Translations under genes and position numbers: made by a program
Notes under the pieces: model-generated
Database searches by the model: none
Told to the model about the DNA's origin: nothing
Seen by the model: only the letters and a program-made list of their open reading frames with translations
DNA from: Enterococcus rivorum
Lineage (GTDB): Bacteria > Bacillota > Bacilli > Lactobacillales > Enterococcaceae
NCBI RefSeq assembly: GCF_001742285.1
Contig: NZ_MIEK01000078.1
Span: 1-64,000 of the forward strand
Direction: 5' to 3'
DNA: 64,000 nt
In this document: piece after piece, positions 1 through 9,330 of the stretch
Position numbering within the stretch: the first letter of the stretch is position 1
How the letters are laid out: every line of letters begins with the position of its first letter

Positions 1-18
1 AAAGCTCTTTCAAAAGAA

Positions 19-66
19 AAAACAGAGACGATTTTGATAATAATAGTCAAAATCGTCTCTGTTTTC
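19..66. terminator. bidirectional rho-independent terminator of an upstream gene
   Basis: A 19-bp perfect inverted repeat (19-37 with 47-65) is flanked by A-rich sequence on the left and T-rich sequence on the right. It can therefore end transcription from both sides. The gene it serves lies outside the window. Confidence 0.8.
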
Positions 67-130
67 TATAAATAGTAGTTTATTGTCCCACTCTCTTTTT
101 TAGTATTTATTTATATTCTCAGCTGTTATT

Positions 131-169
131 AATGAATAAAAATTCATATTTATGAATATAATGGATGAT
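131..169 (+). promoter_or_regulatory. putative tandem ARG boxes over a -10 element
   Basis: Positions 133-146 read TGAATAAAAATTCA, a perfect palindrome of the ArgR/AhrC ARG-box type. A second partial box (TGAAT at 153-157) follows 20 bp later. A TATAAT-like -10 lies at 157-162, inside the second box. This would place the following amino-acid ABC transporter under arginine repression. The palindrome is seen; ArgR binding is inferred. Confidence 0.5.
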
Positions 170-247
170 TTTTCATTTTTTATGTGGTATTATGTATATA
201 TTCAAAATAAGGTTGAATAATAATGAGAAGTGAAGGAGCAGTTAAGT

Positions 248-1093
248 ATGAAAAAAATGAAGTTAACAATCATAATGTTGATAGGAATTATGCTTTTAGT
301 TGGATGTGGTAGTTCTTCAAAAAGTGCTAGTTCGCAAAATGATGCAAAGGACAAACAAACAGTTGATACATTGAAAACGATTAAGGAAAAAGGAACTTTA
401 GTAGTTGGAACCTCTGCTGATTTTTCTCCATTTGAATTTAAAACATTAGTTGATGGGAAAGACACATTTGTTGGTTCTGATATTGAAATGGTAAAAGCGA
501 TTGCAGAAAAGCTAGATGTTAAAGTGGAATTTATGGATATGCAATTTGATGCAGTGTTAGTTGCGTTGCAGCAAGGGAAAGTAGACATTGCTGTATCAGG
601 GATTTCAGCAACAACAGAGCGTCAGAAAAAATTTGACTTTTCGATTCCTTACTACAATCCACCACAAAAAGTAGTGATTAATAAAAAGAATAAAGATGTT
701 TTAACTTCAATAGAATCCTTGAAAGGCAAAAAAGTGGGTGCTCAAAAAGGTTCAATTCAAGAAGGAGTTGTAGAATCTCAAATATCAGATGCTCAGATTG
801 TTTCAATTCCTCGTGTTCCTAATTTAATTGTAGAGTTGAATCAAGGATCAATCGATGGACTTGTTTTAGAGGAAACGATTGCAGAGTCATACATTAATCA
901 AAACTCAGAGTTAATGTTCGCTGATATTGAGTTGAAATCTAGTGAAGATGAAGCTTTCGCAATTGCAATGCCAAAAGGGGATACAAATTTGAAAAAAGAA
1001 CTTGATTCGATTCTTAAAGAAATGATCGAAAAAGGCAAAATTGATCAATTTGTTAAAGAAGCAATGGAGCTTGCGGATAAAAAGAATCAATAA
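248..1093 (+). CDS. amino-acid ABC transporter substrate-binding lipoprotein
   Basis: Extracellular solute-binding protein family 3, which captures a polar or basic amino acid for import by the permease and ATPase encoded next. The product is 281 aa. It has an N-terminal hydrophobic signal and a lipobox (LLVGC), so it should be anchored to the outer membrane face as a lipoprotein. The mature part starts a typical SBP_bac_3 fold (GTLVVGTSADFSPFEF, then GSDIEMVKAIAEKL). The start at 248 is chosen because GAAGGAG at 232-238 lies 9 nt upstream; an earlier in-frame codon at 230 has no ribosome binding site. The ARG-box-like sites upstream suggest arginine or a related substrate. The family is certain, the substrate is not. 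Confidence 0.9.
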   Translation: MKKMKLTIIMLIGIMLLVGCGSSSKSASSQNDAKDKQTVDTLKTIKEKGTLVVGTSADFSPFEFKTLVDGKDTFVGSDIEMVKAIAEKLDVKVEFMDMQFDAVLVALQQGKVDIAVSGISATTERQKKFDFSIPYYNPPQKVVINKKNKDVLTSIESLKGKKVGAQKGSIQEGVVESQISDAQIVSIPRVPNLIVELNQGSIDGLVLEETIAESYINQNSELMFADIELKSSEDEAFAIAMPKGDTNLKKELDSILKEMIEKGKIDQFVKEAMELADKKNQ

Positions 1094-1123
1094 AGAATAA
1101 AAGAGTCTATTTTGTGAAGGGAG

Positions 1124-1159
1124 AGACAGTTTAGGAAAATCGCTAAAGCTGTCTTTTTT
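1124..1159 (+). terminator. intra-operon terminator/attenuator
   Basis: An 11-bp stem (AGACAGTTTAG with CTAAAGCTGTCT) is followed by a run of T. It sits between the binding-protein gene and the permease gene, where partial termination would give more binding protein than membrane components. Confidence 0.75.
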
Positions 1160-1199
1160 CTTTAAAAAAAATGAGTTGAAAGTGAATGGAGGAAGTGAA

Positions 1200-1889
1200 A
1201 TGGATTTTTCTTTTTTTGAAATATACTATCAGTATTTTTTATCAGGTTCTATTGTAACATTGATTATTTCGGTAGTTACGGTTTTTTTAGGGACAGTTCT
1301 AGGTGTAATTATTGCATTGTTAAAATTATCAAAAGTATCTATTTTTAGATGGTTGGCAAATATTTATATAGAGATATTTAGAGGAACACCAATGTTGATT
1401 CAAATTTTAATTGGTTATGGAATTCTTCAAAAAAGTTTCCCTACAATTAATGTTCCCATCGGTATTTTAACGATTGATTTAGGACGCTTGATTCCAGGAA
1501 TGATTGTTTTATCATTAAATTCTGGTGCATATGTTGCTGAAATCGTTCGGGGAGGAATCAATGCAGTTAATTTTGGGCAAACGGAGGCTGCTCATTCTTT
1601 AGGACTTCGCCCGATTCAAACGATGCGTTATGTTGTTTTACCGCAAGCGTTGAGAAATATTTTGCCAGCATTAGGAAATGAATTTATTATTTTAATCAAA
1701 GATTCTTCTTTGCTATCGATTATTGGGATTAATGAATTGTTAAGTAGTGCGCAAACGGTTATTTCTAATACATACATTCCTTTAGAACCTTATTATGTGG
1801 CAGCGCTCATCTATTTTGTTATGACATTTATTACTTCAAGAGTTTTAAATTTGTTTGAGAAAAAATTAGGCAAAGGCTATCAACGTTAG
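1200..1889 (+). CDS. amino-acid ABC transporter permease
   Basis: Membrane permease of the His/Glu/Gln/Arg/opine family (HisM/GlnP type), 229 aa with about five hydrophobic segments. The conserved cytoplasmic EAA loop that docks the ATPase is visible ([22 protein letters not shown]). It forms the channel for the substrate delivered by the upstream lipoprotein. The ATG at 1200 follows GGAGGAAG; an in-frame codon at 1176 is not preceded by a ribosome binding site. The gene is 11 nt from the ATPase gene, so the two are cotranscribed. Confidence 0.92.
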   Translation: MDFSFFEIYYQYFLSGSIVTLIISVVTVFLGTVLGVIIALLKLSKVSIFRWLANIYIEIFRGTPMLIQILIGYGILQKSFPTINVPIGILTIDLGRLIPGMIVLSLNSGAYVAEIVRGGINAVNFGQTEAAHSLGLRPIQTMRYVVLPQALRNILPALGNEFIILIKDSSLLSIIGINELLSSAQTVISNTYIPLEPYYVAALIYFVMTFITSRVLNLFEKKLGKGYQR

Positions 1890-1900
1890 GAGGGAATAAT

Positions 1901-2635
1901 ATGATGGATTCGTTAATTGATGTACAAGGCTTACATAAAAATTTTGGCAAAAATGAAGTCTTAAAAGGAATTGATTATCAAGTAAAAAAGGGGGAAGTGA
2001 CAGTTATCATTGGTCCTTCTGGTTCAGGAAAAAGTACCTTTTTGCGTTGTTTGAATTTACTGGAGATTCCAACTAAGGGACATATTCTATTTGAGGGTAC
2101 AGATATTACTAATAAGTCCAATGACATTTTTGCTATGAGAGAGAAAATGGGCATGGTTTTTCAACAATTTAACTTGTTCCCTAATATGACAGTCTTGGAT
2201 AATATTACATTATCACCGATGAAGGTTAAAAAAATGACGAGAGAAGATGCAGAAACATTGGCGCAGGAATTGCTGGAAAAAGTAGGTTTGGCGGATAAGG
2301 CAAACGCTTATCCACAATCCTTGTCTGGTGGGCAACAACAACGAATCGCTATTGCTCGAGCTTTAGCGATGGAACCTGATGTCATGCTTTTTGATGAACC
2401 TACTTCGGCATTAGATCCAGAGATGGTAGGAGAAGTGTTGGGAGTTATGAATGATTTAGTAAAAGAAGGCATGACGATGGTGGTTGTGACCCATGAAATG
2501 GGTTTTGCAAAAGAGGTTGGCGATCATATTCTTTTCATGGATGAGGGAATCATTGTGGAACAAGGAACGCCAAGAGATGTTTTTGAAAAGCCTGAAAACA
2601 CAAGAACGATTGATTTTCTTTCAAAAGTTTTATAA
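1901..2635 (+). CDS. amino-acid ABC transporter ATP-binding protein
   Basis: Cytoplasmic ATPase of the polar amino-acid importer (GlnQ/HisP family), 244 aa. Walker A is GPSGSGKST near residue 40, the signature is LSGGQQQR near 143, Walker B is [11 protein letters not shown] near 165, and the switch histidine is in [15 protein letters not shown] overlaps the permease stop, with ATG at 1901; a second ATG follows at 1904. It completes a one-binding-protein, one-permease, one-ATPase importer. Confidence 0.95.
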   Translation: MMDSLIDVQGLHKNFGKNEVLKGIDYQVKKGEVTVIIGPSGSGKSTFLRCLNLLEIPTKGHILFEGTDITNKSNDIFAMREKMGMVFQQFNLFPNMTVLDNITLSPMKVKKMTREDAETLAQELLEKVGLADKANAYPQSLSGGQQQRIAIARALAMEPDVMLFDEPTSALDPEMVGEVLGVMNDLVKEGMTMVVVTHEMGFAKEVGDHILFMDEGIIVEQGTPRDVFEKPENTRTIDFLSKVL

Positions 2636-2711
2636 GGATTAGCTGAGTTTCTGAAACTTCTAAAGAGGATTTATAGAAATTTCCTTGAAAATACAGTATA
2701 ATAAAGCGTGG

Positions 2712-2740
2712 AGGAGTACTAAGATTAGTGCTCCTTTCAT
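2712..2740 (+). terminator. small leader hairpin, terminator-like
   Basis: AGGAGTACT pairs with AGTGCTCCT and is followed by TTTCATT. A TATAAT at 2697-2702 lies just upstream. This may be the end of the ABC transporter unit or a leader hairpin of the following cluster. The T-run is weak. Confidence 0.4.
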
Positions 2741-2852
2741 TATGAAAAAATATGGACTCATTCGACAGAGTAGAAATATTTAAATAGAATAACCTTGAAA
2801 GTATGAATCAATGGATTTAGGACGCGTCCTAGTTAGAAAGAGGAAGAAGAAC

Positions 2853-3380
2853 ATGTTTTCAAAATTTAAGCCAACGTGGATGGTAGATGCAATTTATAAA
2901 ATTACTCCCGATCAATTAAAAAGCTTGGGAATAAAAGCTGTTTTAACGGATTTAGATAATACGTTAATTGCATGGGATAACCCAGATGGTACGGAAGAGT
3001 TACTTCATTGGATTTCAGACATGAAAAAGGCTGGGATTCCTGTGATTGTTGTTTCTAATAACAAATCAAGCCGGATTCAACGGGCGATAGAAAAATTTGA
3101 TTTGGAGTATGTTGCTAGAGCTATGAAGCCTACAACTAAAGGGTTTAGAGAAGCGGAAGAAAAGCTGAATTTAAGAAGAGAAGAGCTAGTGATGGTAGGA
3201 GATCAGATTATGACCGATATACGTGGAGCAAATGCTGCGGGGATTCGTAATATTTTGGTTCAACCTATTGTCGATACTGACGGTTGGAATACGAGGATTA
3301 ATCGCTTTTTCGAGCGTAAGATTATGAAACATTTAGCAAAGAAACATCCAGATATGGTATGGAAAGGCGGACTAGAATGA
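2853..3380 (+). CDS. yqeG: YqeG family HAD-type phosphatase
   Basis: Member of the HAD subfamily IIIA (YqeG), 175 aa. The catalytic motif is VLTDLDNTLIAW, motif II is VVSNN, and the C-terminal acidic motif is MVGDQIMTDIRGAN. The in vivo substrate is not established for the family. The start at 2853 follows AGAGGAAGA; the longer reading from 2811 adds a basic tail without a ribosome binding site. It overlaps yqeH by four bases (ATGA). This order, yqeG-yqeH-yhbY-nadD-yqeK-rsfS, is a conserved Firmicute ribosome/NAD cluster. Confidence 0.92.
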   Translation: MFSKFKPTWMVDAIYKITPDQLKSLGIKAVLTDLDNTLIAWDNPDGTEELLHWISDMKKAGIPVIVVSNNKSSRIQRAIEKFDLEYVARAMKPTTKGFREAEEKLNLRREELVMVGDQIMTDIRGANAAGIRNILVQPIVDTDGWNTRINRFFERKIMKHLAKKHPDMVWKGGLE

Positions 3381-4486
3381 GCGAAGCTATTCATTGCATC
3401 GGTTGTGGTGCAATCATTCAAACAGAACGACCAGATGAGTTAGGTTATACACCTAAAGCAGCTTTTGAAAAAGGAATGGAAACAGGAGAGGTTTATTGCC
3501 AACGATGTTTTCGCTTGAGACACTATAACGATATTCAAGATGTTCATTTAACGGATGATGATTTCTTGAGGCTTTTAAATGAGCTGGGACAAGAAGATGC
3601 TTTGATTGTAAATGTCGTAGATATTTTTGATTTTAATGGGTCGTTAATTCCTGGATTACATCGATTTATTGGGAATAATCCTGTTTTAATGGTAGGAAAC
3701 AAAGTAGATATTTTACCTAAATCACTTAAAAGGTCTAAAATGGTTCAGTGGATGCGTGAACGTTCTCATGAAGAAGGGTTGCGTCCTGTAGAGGTACTAT
3801 TAACCAGTGGGAAGAAGCCACAAGAAATGGAAGAGTTGCTTAAAACCATCGAGAAATACCGAGATGGAAAAGATGTTTATGTTGTTGGTGTAACCAATGT
3901 TGGAAAATCAACACTAATTAATCAAATTATTAAGCAAACTGCTGGTGTACAAGATGTTATCACGACTTCGCAATTTCCAGGAACTACTTTGGATAAGATA
4001 GAGATTCCTTTAGATGATGGGCATTTTCTGATAGACACACCGGGAATTATCCATCGCCATCAAATGGCTCATTACTTAGGGAAGAAAGATTTAAAAATTA
4101 TTGCGCCACAAAAAGAAATAAAACCGAAAGTTTATCAATTGAATCCAGAGCAAACACTTTTCTTGGGAGGCCTAGCTCGTTTTGATTTTATACAAGGTAA
4201 GAAAAGCTCCTTTATCGCTTATGTTTCCAATGATTTAGCCATTCATCGGACTAAGTTAGCGAATGCCGATCAATTTTATGAAAAGCATGTTGGAGGACTT
4301 TTACAGCCACCTCGTCCAGAGGAAGTTCCTGAGTTTCCAGAACTTGTTCGCTTTGAATTTTCAGTAAAAGAGAAAACAGATATTGTCTTCGCTGGATTAG
4401 GCTGGATTACTGTTACCGAACCATGTGTTGTCGCTGGTTGGGCGCCAAAAGGTGTGGATGTTATTAGAAGAAAAGCGCTTATTTAG
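3377..4486 (+). CDS. yqeH: ribosome biogenesis GTPase YqeH
   Basis: Circularly permuted GTPase needed for 30S subunit assembly, 369 aa. An N-terminal zinc finger (CIGCG and YCQRC) precedes the GTPase motifs in permuted order: G4 (GNKVD), then G1 (GVTNVGKSTLIN), then G3 (DTPG). ATG at 3377 is preceded by AAAGGCGG and overlaps the yqeG stop, indicating translational coupling. Acts in the cytoplasm on small-subunit precursors. Confidence 0.95.
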   Translation: MSEAIHCIGCGAIIQTERPDELGYTPKAAFEKGMETGEVYCQRCFRLRHYNDIQDVHLTDDDFLRLLNELGQEDALIVNVVDIFDFNGSLIPGLHRFIGNNPVLMVGNKVDILPKSLKRSKMVQWMRERSHEEGLRPVEVLLTSGKKPQEMEELLKTIEKYRDGKDVYVVGVTNVGKSTLINQIIKQTAGVQDVITTSQFPGTTLDKIEIPLDDGHFLIDTPGIIHRHQMAHYLGKKDLKIIAPQKEIKPKVYQLNPEQTLFLGGLARFDFIQGKKSSFIAYVSNDLAIHRTKLANADQFYEKHVGGLLQPPRPEEVPEFPELVRFEFSVKEKTDIVFAGLGWITVTEPCVVAGWAPKGVDVIRRKALI

Positions 4487-4517
4487 AAGCGACTTATAGA
4501 AGAGAGAAGGAAAAAAA

Positions 4518-4829
4518 GTGGAATTACGGGGCAAACAAAAACGTTATTTACGTAGTCAAGCACACCATTTACAACCAATTTTTCAAATAGGTAAAGGTGG
4601 TTTGAACTCTGCGATGATCGTTCAAATTAACGAAGCGTTAGAAAAAAGAGAGCTAATTAAAGTCAACTTATTGCAAAATACTGATGAAATTGCTGAAGAA
4701 GTTGCAGCTTCATTGAAAAAAGAAATAAATTGTGACATCGTACAAATTATTGGACGTGTTCTGGTTTTATTTAAGCCATCATCAAAAGAGAAATACCAAA
4801 AAATTTCTAATGAAGTGAAAGCTATTTAA
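4518..4829 (+). CDS. yhbY: ribosome assembly RNA-binding protein YhbY (CRM domain)
   Basis: A 103-aa single CRM-domain RNA-binding protein associated with ribosome maturation. The domain spans nearly the whole protein, with the GKGGLN loop matching the conserved GxxG RNA-binding loop. The start is a GTG at 4518 behind GAGAGAAGG. It sits 31 nt after yqeH and 18 nt before nadD in the same operon. Confidence 0.9.
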   Translation: MELRGKQKRYLRSQAHHLQPIFQIGKGGLNSAMIVQINEALEKRELIKVNLLQNTDEIAEEVAASLKKEINCDIVQIIGRVLVLFKPSSKEKYQKISNEVKAI

Positions 4830-4847
4830 AGTCTGGAGGAATAACCA

Positions 4848-5501
4848 ATGGGGACAGCTACGAATGCAGCAGGGAAAATAGGAACAATTGTAGAAGAAGA
4901 GCTGGAACTTTATCAAAAAAGAAAACAAGTTGGCATTTTGGGTGGGAATTTTAATCCTGTTCATTTGGCACATTTAGTGATTGCAGATCAAGTACAACAA
5001 CAGCTTGGACTGGATGAAGTCTATTTGATGCCGTCAAATTGCCCACCTCATGTGGATGAAAAAAAGACAATCGATAGTGAACATCGCTTGGCTATGTTAG
5101 AATTGGCAACCGAAGATAATGCACAGTTGTCTGTCGAACCAATTGAACTGAGCCGTGAAGGAAAAAGCTATACGTATGATACGATGAAAGCTTTGACGCA
5201 AAATAATCCTGATACTGATTATTATTTTATCATTGGAGGAGACATGGTAGAATATTTACCAAAGTGGTATAAAATTGATGAGCTGATAACCTTAGTTCAA
5301 TTTGTTGGGATTCGACGACCAAACTATGGTGTGATTACACCCTATCCGATTATGTGGGTAGATGTGCCACAGATGGACATAAGTTCTAGCTTAATCCGTA
5401 AAAACATCAAAAATGGTTGTTCCACGCGGTACCTTTTGCCAGATAGTGTGATAAAATATATTCATGAGAAGGGACTGTATTTGGATGAATCTGAACACTG
5501 A
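4848..5501 (+). CDS. nadD: nicotinate-nucleotide adenylyltransferase
   Basis: NadD adenylylates nicotinate mononucleotide to deamido-NAD in NAD synthesis. The product is 217 aa. The nucleotidyltransferase motif GGNFNPVHLAHL and the C-terminal ISSSLIR motif are both present. About 27 residues precede the motif, slightly longer than many homologues, but GGAGG before ATG 4848 supports this start. It overlaps the start region of yqeK. Confidence 0.95.
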   Translation: MGTATNAAGKIGTIVEEELELYQKRKQVGILGGNFNPVHLAHLVIADQVQQQLGLDEVYLMPSNCPPHVDEKKTIDSEHRLAMLELATEDNAQLSVEPIELSREGKSYTYDTMKALTQNNPDTDYYFIIGGDMVEYLPKWYKIDELITLVQFVGIRRPNYGVITPYPIMWVDVPQMDISSSLIRKNIKNGCSTRYLLPDSVIKYIHEKGLYLDESEH

Positions 5502-6075
5502 GTATACAGAAGCTCAACGGGAAGAACTAATTCAAAGGGTTCAAATGCAAATGAGTGAGAGAAGATTTCAACATGTATTAGGTGTTGAAAAAATGGCCGT
5601 TGCTTTGGCAGCTAAATATGGTGCTTCTGAAGCAAAAGCAAGTATTGCTGCTCTAACGCATGATTACGCTAAGGAACGCCCTGATGATGAGTTTCAAATG
5701 ATTATCCAGCGAGATGGCTATGATTTGGACTTACTAAACTATGGCAATGCGATATGGCATGGTTTGGTAGGTGCTAGCATAGTACAGCGAGAGCTTAAAA
5801 TTAATGACGAAGAAATATTACAGGCGATTCGTTTGCATACAACAGGTGCTGCAGAGATGACTTTACTAGATAAAATTATTTATGTGGCAGATTATATCGA
5901 ACCGGGTCGTCACTTTCCAGGTGTTAAAGAGGCGAGAGATATTGCCTTAATTAATCTGGATGAGGCCGTTGCTTATGAAACCAAACAAACGTTACTACAT
6001 TTAGTTGAACAAGAACAGAAAATTTACCCGAAAACGATTGAAACATACAATCACTGGGTAGTGGAAAGAAAATAG
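5485..6075 (+). CDS. yqeK: HD-domain nucleotide hydrolase YqeK
   Basis: HD-superfamily protein, 196 aa; members of this family hydrolyse diadenosine tetraphosphate symmetrically. Metal ligands are visible as the early H of RRFQHVLG, the HD pair in LTHDYAKE, and later IWHG and LHTTG. The start is taken at ATG 5485, inside the 3' end of nadD, with AAGGG upstream; the reading from 5464 would add seven residues. The overlap with nadD points to cotranscription. Confidence 0.88.
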   Translation: MNLNTEYTEAQREELIQRVQMQMSERRFQHVLGVEKMAVALAAKYGASEAKASIAALTHDYAKERPDDEFQMIIQRDGYDLDLLNYGNAIWHGLVGASIVQRELKINDEEILQAIRLHTTGAAEMTLLDKIIYVADYIEPGRHFPGVKEARDIALINLDEAVAYETKQTLLHLVEQEQKIYPKTIETYNHWVVERK

Positions 6076-6087
6076 GAGGGAAATATT

Positions 6088-6441
6088 ATAGATAGTCAAA
6101 AGGTTTTAGAAATAGCTGTAAAAGCTGCCGATTCGAAGCGAGCAGAAGAGATTGTTGCTTTAGATGTACATGAGGTATCATTGCTTGCGGATTATTTTAT
6201 GATTTGTCAAGCAACCAGCGATCGGCAAATTAATGCCATTGTAGATGAGGTTGTCGAGCAAGTTGAGAAGGCGCAAGTAGAAGTCAAAAGAATTGAAGGA
6301 AAAGATGGCGGCAAATGGGTCTTAATTGATCTTGGTGATGTCATTGTCCACGTATTCCAATCTTCAGAACGGGCTTTTTACAATTTAGAAAAACTTTGGT
6401 CAGATGCACCAATGGTTAATGTGAATGAGTGGGTAAGCTAA
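6088..6441 (+). CDS. rsfS: ribosomal silencing factor RsfS, apparent AUA start
   Basis: RsfS binds ribosomal protein uL14 and blocks subunit joining in starved cells. The downstream part (LADYFMICQATSDRQ, then GKDGGKWVLIDLGDVIVHVFQ) is unmistakable. No ATG, GTG or TTG lies near the strong AGGAGG at 6074-6079. The frame is open from an ATA at 6088, exactly 8 nt after AGGAGG, and gives the family N-terminus (DSQKVLEIAVKAAD), 117 aa in all. ATT at 6085 is an alternative. A conventional start would be the TTG at 6181, which would delete 31 conserved residues and has no ribosome binding site. See the finding on AUA starts. Confidence 0.85.
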   Translation: MDSQKVLEIAVKAADSKRAEEIVALDVHEVSLLADYFMICQATSDRQINAIVDEVVEQVEKAQVEVKRIEGKDGGKWVLIDLGDVIVHVFQSSERAFYNLEKLWSDAPMVNVNEWVS

Positions 6442-6442
6442 A

Positions 6443-7180
6443 ATGGCTTACGAAACATTTGCTTTTGTCTATGATGAAGTAATGGATGAAGGCCTATATG
6501 AAAAATGGTTAACTTTCTCAAAAAGACATCTGCCTGAAGGAACGGAAAGCATTTTGGAACTAGCTTGTGGGACGGGTGCGCTCGCGGTTGAATTTGCTAA
6601 AGAAGGTTATGATGTGACTGCTTTGGATCTTTCAGAAGAGATGTTGATGATGGCAAGCGAACGAGCGATAGAATCCGATGTATCCGTTCAATTTGTCCAA
6701 GGGAATATGTTAGATCTTTCTGAAATCGGTCAATATGAAGCAATCACTTGTTTCTCTGACTCTTTATGCTATATGGCTAATCGTCAAGAAGTGCAACAAG
6801 TATTTGATGAAGTTTATCAAGCTTTGGAAGCAGGAGGAACGTTTGTTTTTGATGTTCATTCTATTTATCAAATAGATGAAGTATTTCCAGAGTACAGCTA
6901 TCATTATCAAACAGATGAGTTTGCTTTTTTATGGGATAGCTATCAAGGGGAAAAAAAGCATAGTATCGAACATTTCTTAACTTTTTTTGTCAAAAGTCAA
7001 GAGAATGAAGCACTCTTTATCCGCCAAGATGAGTTACATAAAGAGCGTACGTATACATTGGAAAATTATTTAGTGATGTTAGAGAGTGCTGGCTTTGTTG
7101 ATGTACGGGTCTGTGCAGATTTTACGGATGAAAAGCCCTCTGAGAAAAGTCGACGTTGGTTTTTTGTTTGTAGAAAATAG
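6443..7180 (+). CDS. class I SAM-dependent methyltransferase (YqeM-like)
   Basis: A 245-aa methyltransferase. The SAM-binding motif I is ILELACGTG near residue 37 and motif II is VTALDLSEEM. It lies one base after the rsfS stop, the usual position of the yqeM methyltransferase in this cluster. The substrate is unknown. Only a weak ribosome binding site (GGGTAAG) precedes it, consistent with translational coupling. Confidence 0.88.
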   Translation: MAYETFAFVYDEVMDEGLYEKWLTFSKRHLPEGTESILELACGTGALAVEFAKEGYDVTALDLSEEMLMMASERAIESDVSVQFVQGNMLDLSEIGQYEAITCFSDSLCYMANRQEVQQVFDEVYQALEAGGTFVFDVHSIYQIDEVFPEYSYHYQTDEFAFLWDSYQGEKKHSIEHFLTFFVKSQENEALFIRQDELHKERTYTLENYLVMLESAGFVDVRVCADFTDEKPSEKSRRWFFVCRK

Positions 7181-7260
7181 GAACAGTAGAGAAGGAGGAG
7201 CGGAACTGATTAAAGGTTTTGTTTCGACTTCTTTTTTGATTTATAGTGAGGAGGTAAGAG

Positions 7261-8436
7261 ATGGAAGCATGTGGAATAATTGTTGAATATAATCCTTTTC
7301 ACAATGGGCATCGTTACCATGTGCTACAGGCAAGCAAGCTTTCGGGAGCAGATGTGGTTGTTGCGGTAATGAGTGGGAATTTTTTGCAAAGAGGCGAGCC
7401 AGCTATTATGGATAAATGGGTAAGGGCTAACGAAGCCTTAGACAATGGGGTAGATATTGTCATCGAATTGCCTTTTGCTTGGGCAGTTCAATCAGCAGAT
7501 TATTTTGCCAGAGGCGCTGTCAAGCTCCTTCAAGGGATCGGTTGTAAAAGCCTATGTTTTGGCACCGATGTTTCTGAAACTGTAGATTATGAAAAATTTG
7601 GACGTTTTGTCGTTGCAAATAATCAGTTGATTAAGGAAAAGTATAAAGAGTTAAATAAGGCGAGGGTAAGCTATCCACAGCAAATGACAGCTGTTTTTCA
7701 AGAGCTATACCCAGAGATGATGCTTGATTTCTCTTCCCCAAATCATATTTTAGGGTTAAGTTATGGGAAAGAAAATGCAGTCTACCAAACCCCTATGAAG
7801 CTCTATCCTTTGAAAAGAGAGCAGTCAGCTTACCATGAAACAACGATTCATCAACAGTTTGCTAGTGCTACAGCGATTCGGAAAAAAGTTTTAGAGAATG
7901 AGCTAAGTGAATTAGAGCAGGTGCTGCCTAAAGAGACCTATCAAGATTTGTCAGAGTATCCATTGGCTCATTGGGAACTGTACTGGCCCTATCTACGCTA
8001 TAAGTTGAATAGCAGCTCTTATGACGAATTAAGAGCCCTATATCAAGTGACAGAAGGAATTGAATACCGGTTAAAAGAAGCTAGTCTAAAAGCAACTTCT
8101 TTTGGCGAATTTGTTGCTATAGTCAAAACGAAACGCTATACTTGGGCGAGAATCCAACGGTTAGCAACCTACATTCTTCATAATGTAAAAAAAGAAGAAA
8201 TTCAATTAGTTTGGGAAAAGAGTTATTTACGACTATTAGGATTTTCCGAAAAAGGTCAAAAATATTTAAAAGAGCAGAAGAAAAAAGTTGACCTGCCTAT
8301 TATTTCGAGGATTTCTAAAGAAAACAAAAGCTTTCTAGATTTAGATATTAGGAGTGGCCAAATATATCAATTAGGGAAGGAAACAATCACTGAACAAAAT
8401 TTTGGCCGATTTCCTATAAAATCGTTGGAGAGATAA
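7261..8436 (+). CDS. tmcAL: tRNA(Met) cytidine acetate ligase TmcAL
   Basis: TmcAL (formerly YlbM) makes N4-acetylcytidine at the wobble position of elongator tRNA-Met using acetate and ATP. The product is 391 aa. The N-terminal nucleotidyltransferase motif is VEYNPFHNGHRYH, and the central region contains SGNFLQRGEPA. ATG 7261 follows GAGGAGG. It ends the housekeeping cluster; a separate promoter for yebC follows. Confidence 0.93.
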   Translation: MEACGIIVEYNPFHNGHRYHVLQASKLSGADVVVAVMSGNFLQRGEPAIMDKWVRANEALDNGVDIVIELPFAWAVQSADYFARGAVKLLQGIGCKSLCFGTDVSETVDYEKFGRFVVANNQLIKEKYKELNKARVSYPQQMTAVFQELYPEMMLDFSSPNHILGLSYGKENAVYQTPMKLYPLKREQSAYHETTIHQQFASATAIRKKVLENELSELEQVLPKETYQDLSEYPLAHWELYWPYLRYKLNSSSYDELRALYQVTEGIEYRLKEASLKATSFGEFVAIVKTKRYTWARIQRLATYILHNVKKEEIQLVWEKSYLRLLGFSEKGQKYLKEQKKKVDLPIISRISKENKSFLDLDIRSGQIYQLGKETITEQNFGRFPIKSLER

Positions 8437-8443
8437 AAAACAC

Positions 8444-8472
8444 TTAACAAATTTTCTTTTCACAAGTATAAT
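8444..8472 (+). promoter_or_regulatory. sigma-A promoter of yebC
   Basis: TTAACA (8444-8449) and TATAAT (8467-8472) are separated by 17 nt. They lie about 50 nt upstream of the yebC start. Confidence 0.75.
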
Positions 8473-8521
8473 AAACAAAGTGTGATAAATAAAAAAATAA
8501 TGATGAAAGCGAAGTGAAAAT

Positions 8522-9238
8522 ATGGGCCGTAAGTGGGCAAATATTAAAGAGAAAAAAGCTGCCAAAGACGCTAATAACAGCCGAGTTTATGCAAAATTCG
8601 GGATTGAAATTTACGTAGCAGCAAAGTCAGGGGATCCTGATCCTAATACTAACCAAAAATTACGGTTTGTAGTGGAACGCGCCAAAACATATAATGTACC
8701 AAAACATATTATTGATCGAGCAATCGAAAAAGCAAAAGGCTCAGGAGACGAGCAGTATTCAGAGTTGCGTTACGAAGGATTTGGTCCTAATGGTTCAATG
8801 GTCATTGTGGATGCTTTAACAAATAATGTGAATAGAACAGCTTCGGATGTTCGTGCTGCTTTTGGGAAAAATGGCGGAAACATGGGTGTTAGTGGAGCTG
8901 TGGCTTACATGTTTGATAACACAGGGATTATTGGATTTGTAGGGAATGATGCTGACGAAGTGCTAGAATATTTGATGGAAAAAGACATTGACGTTCGTGA
9001 TGTAACAGAAGAAGACGGCCAAATTATTGTTTACACAGAGCCAGAGGATTTCCATGTTGTTCAGGAAGCATTGAAAGAAAAAGGCATTGAAGAATTTACT
9101 GTTTCTGAAATTGAAATGGTTGCTCAAAATGATGTAGAATTGACAGGCGAAGATTTAGAAAAATTTGAAAAAATGATTGATGTATTGGAAGATCTAGACG
9201 ATGTTCAAAAAGTTTATCATAATGTAGAATTGGATTAA
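8522..9238 (+). CDS. yebC: YebC/PmpR family transcription or translation regulator
   Basis: A 238-aa member of the YebC (YeeN-type) family, whose members act as DNA-binding regulators and, in some bacteria, relieve ribosome stalling. The N-terminus [20 protein letters not shown] and the GFGPNG and [15 protein letters not shown] motifs are characteristic of the YeeN branch common in lactic bacteria. It has its own promoter and a terminator about 45 nt downstream, so it is probably monocistronic. Confidence 0.93.
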   Translation: MGRKWANIKEKKAAKDANNSRVYAKFGIEIYVAAKSGDPDPNTNQKLRFVVERAKTYNVPKHIIDRAIEKAKGSGDEQYSELRYEGFGPNGSMVIVDALTNNVNRTASDVRAAFGKNGGNMGVSGAVAYMFDNTGIIGFVGNDADEVLEYLMEKDIDVRDVTEEDGQIIVYTEPEDFHVVQEALKEKGIEEFTVSEIEMVAQNDVELTGEDLEKFEKMIDVLEDLDDVQKVYHNVELD

Positions 9239-9283
9239 TTAATGCCTTCTGAATAATTGCTAATAGATTAAATGCGAGTGGAG

Positions 9284-9330
9284 AGTGGGACAATAATCAG
9301 AAGTAACTCTGATTACTGTCTCACTTTCTT
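9284..9330 (+). terminator. terminator of yebC
   Basis: A stem of about 16 bp (9284-9300 with 9309-9325, one or two mismatches) ends in TTTCTT. Confidence 0.75.

Noticed and set aside
6181-6441. rsfS as an 86-aa protein starting at TTG 6181
   Set aside because: It would remove the conserved N-terminal third of RsfS and has no ribosome binding site. The frame is open upstream to an AGGAGG site.
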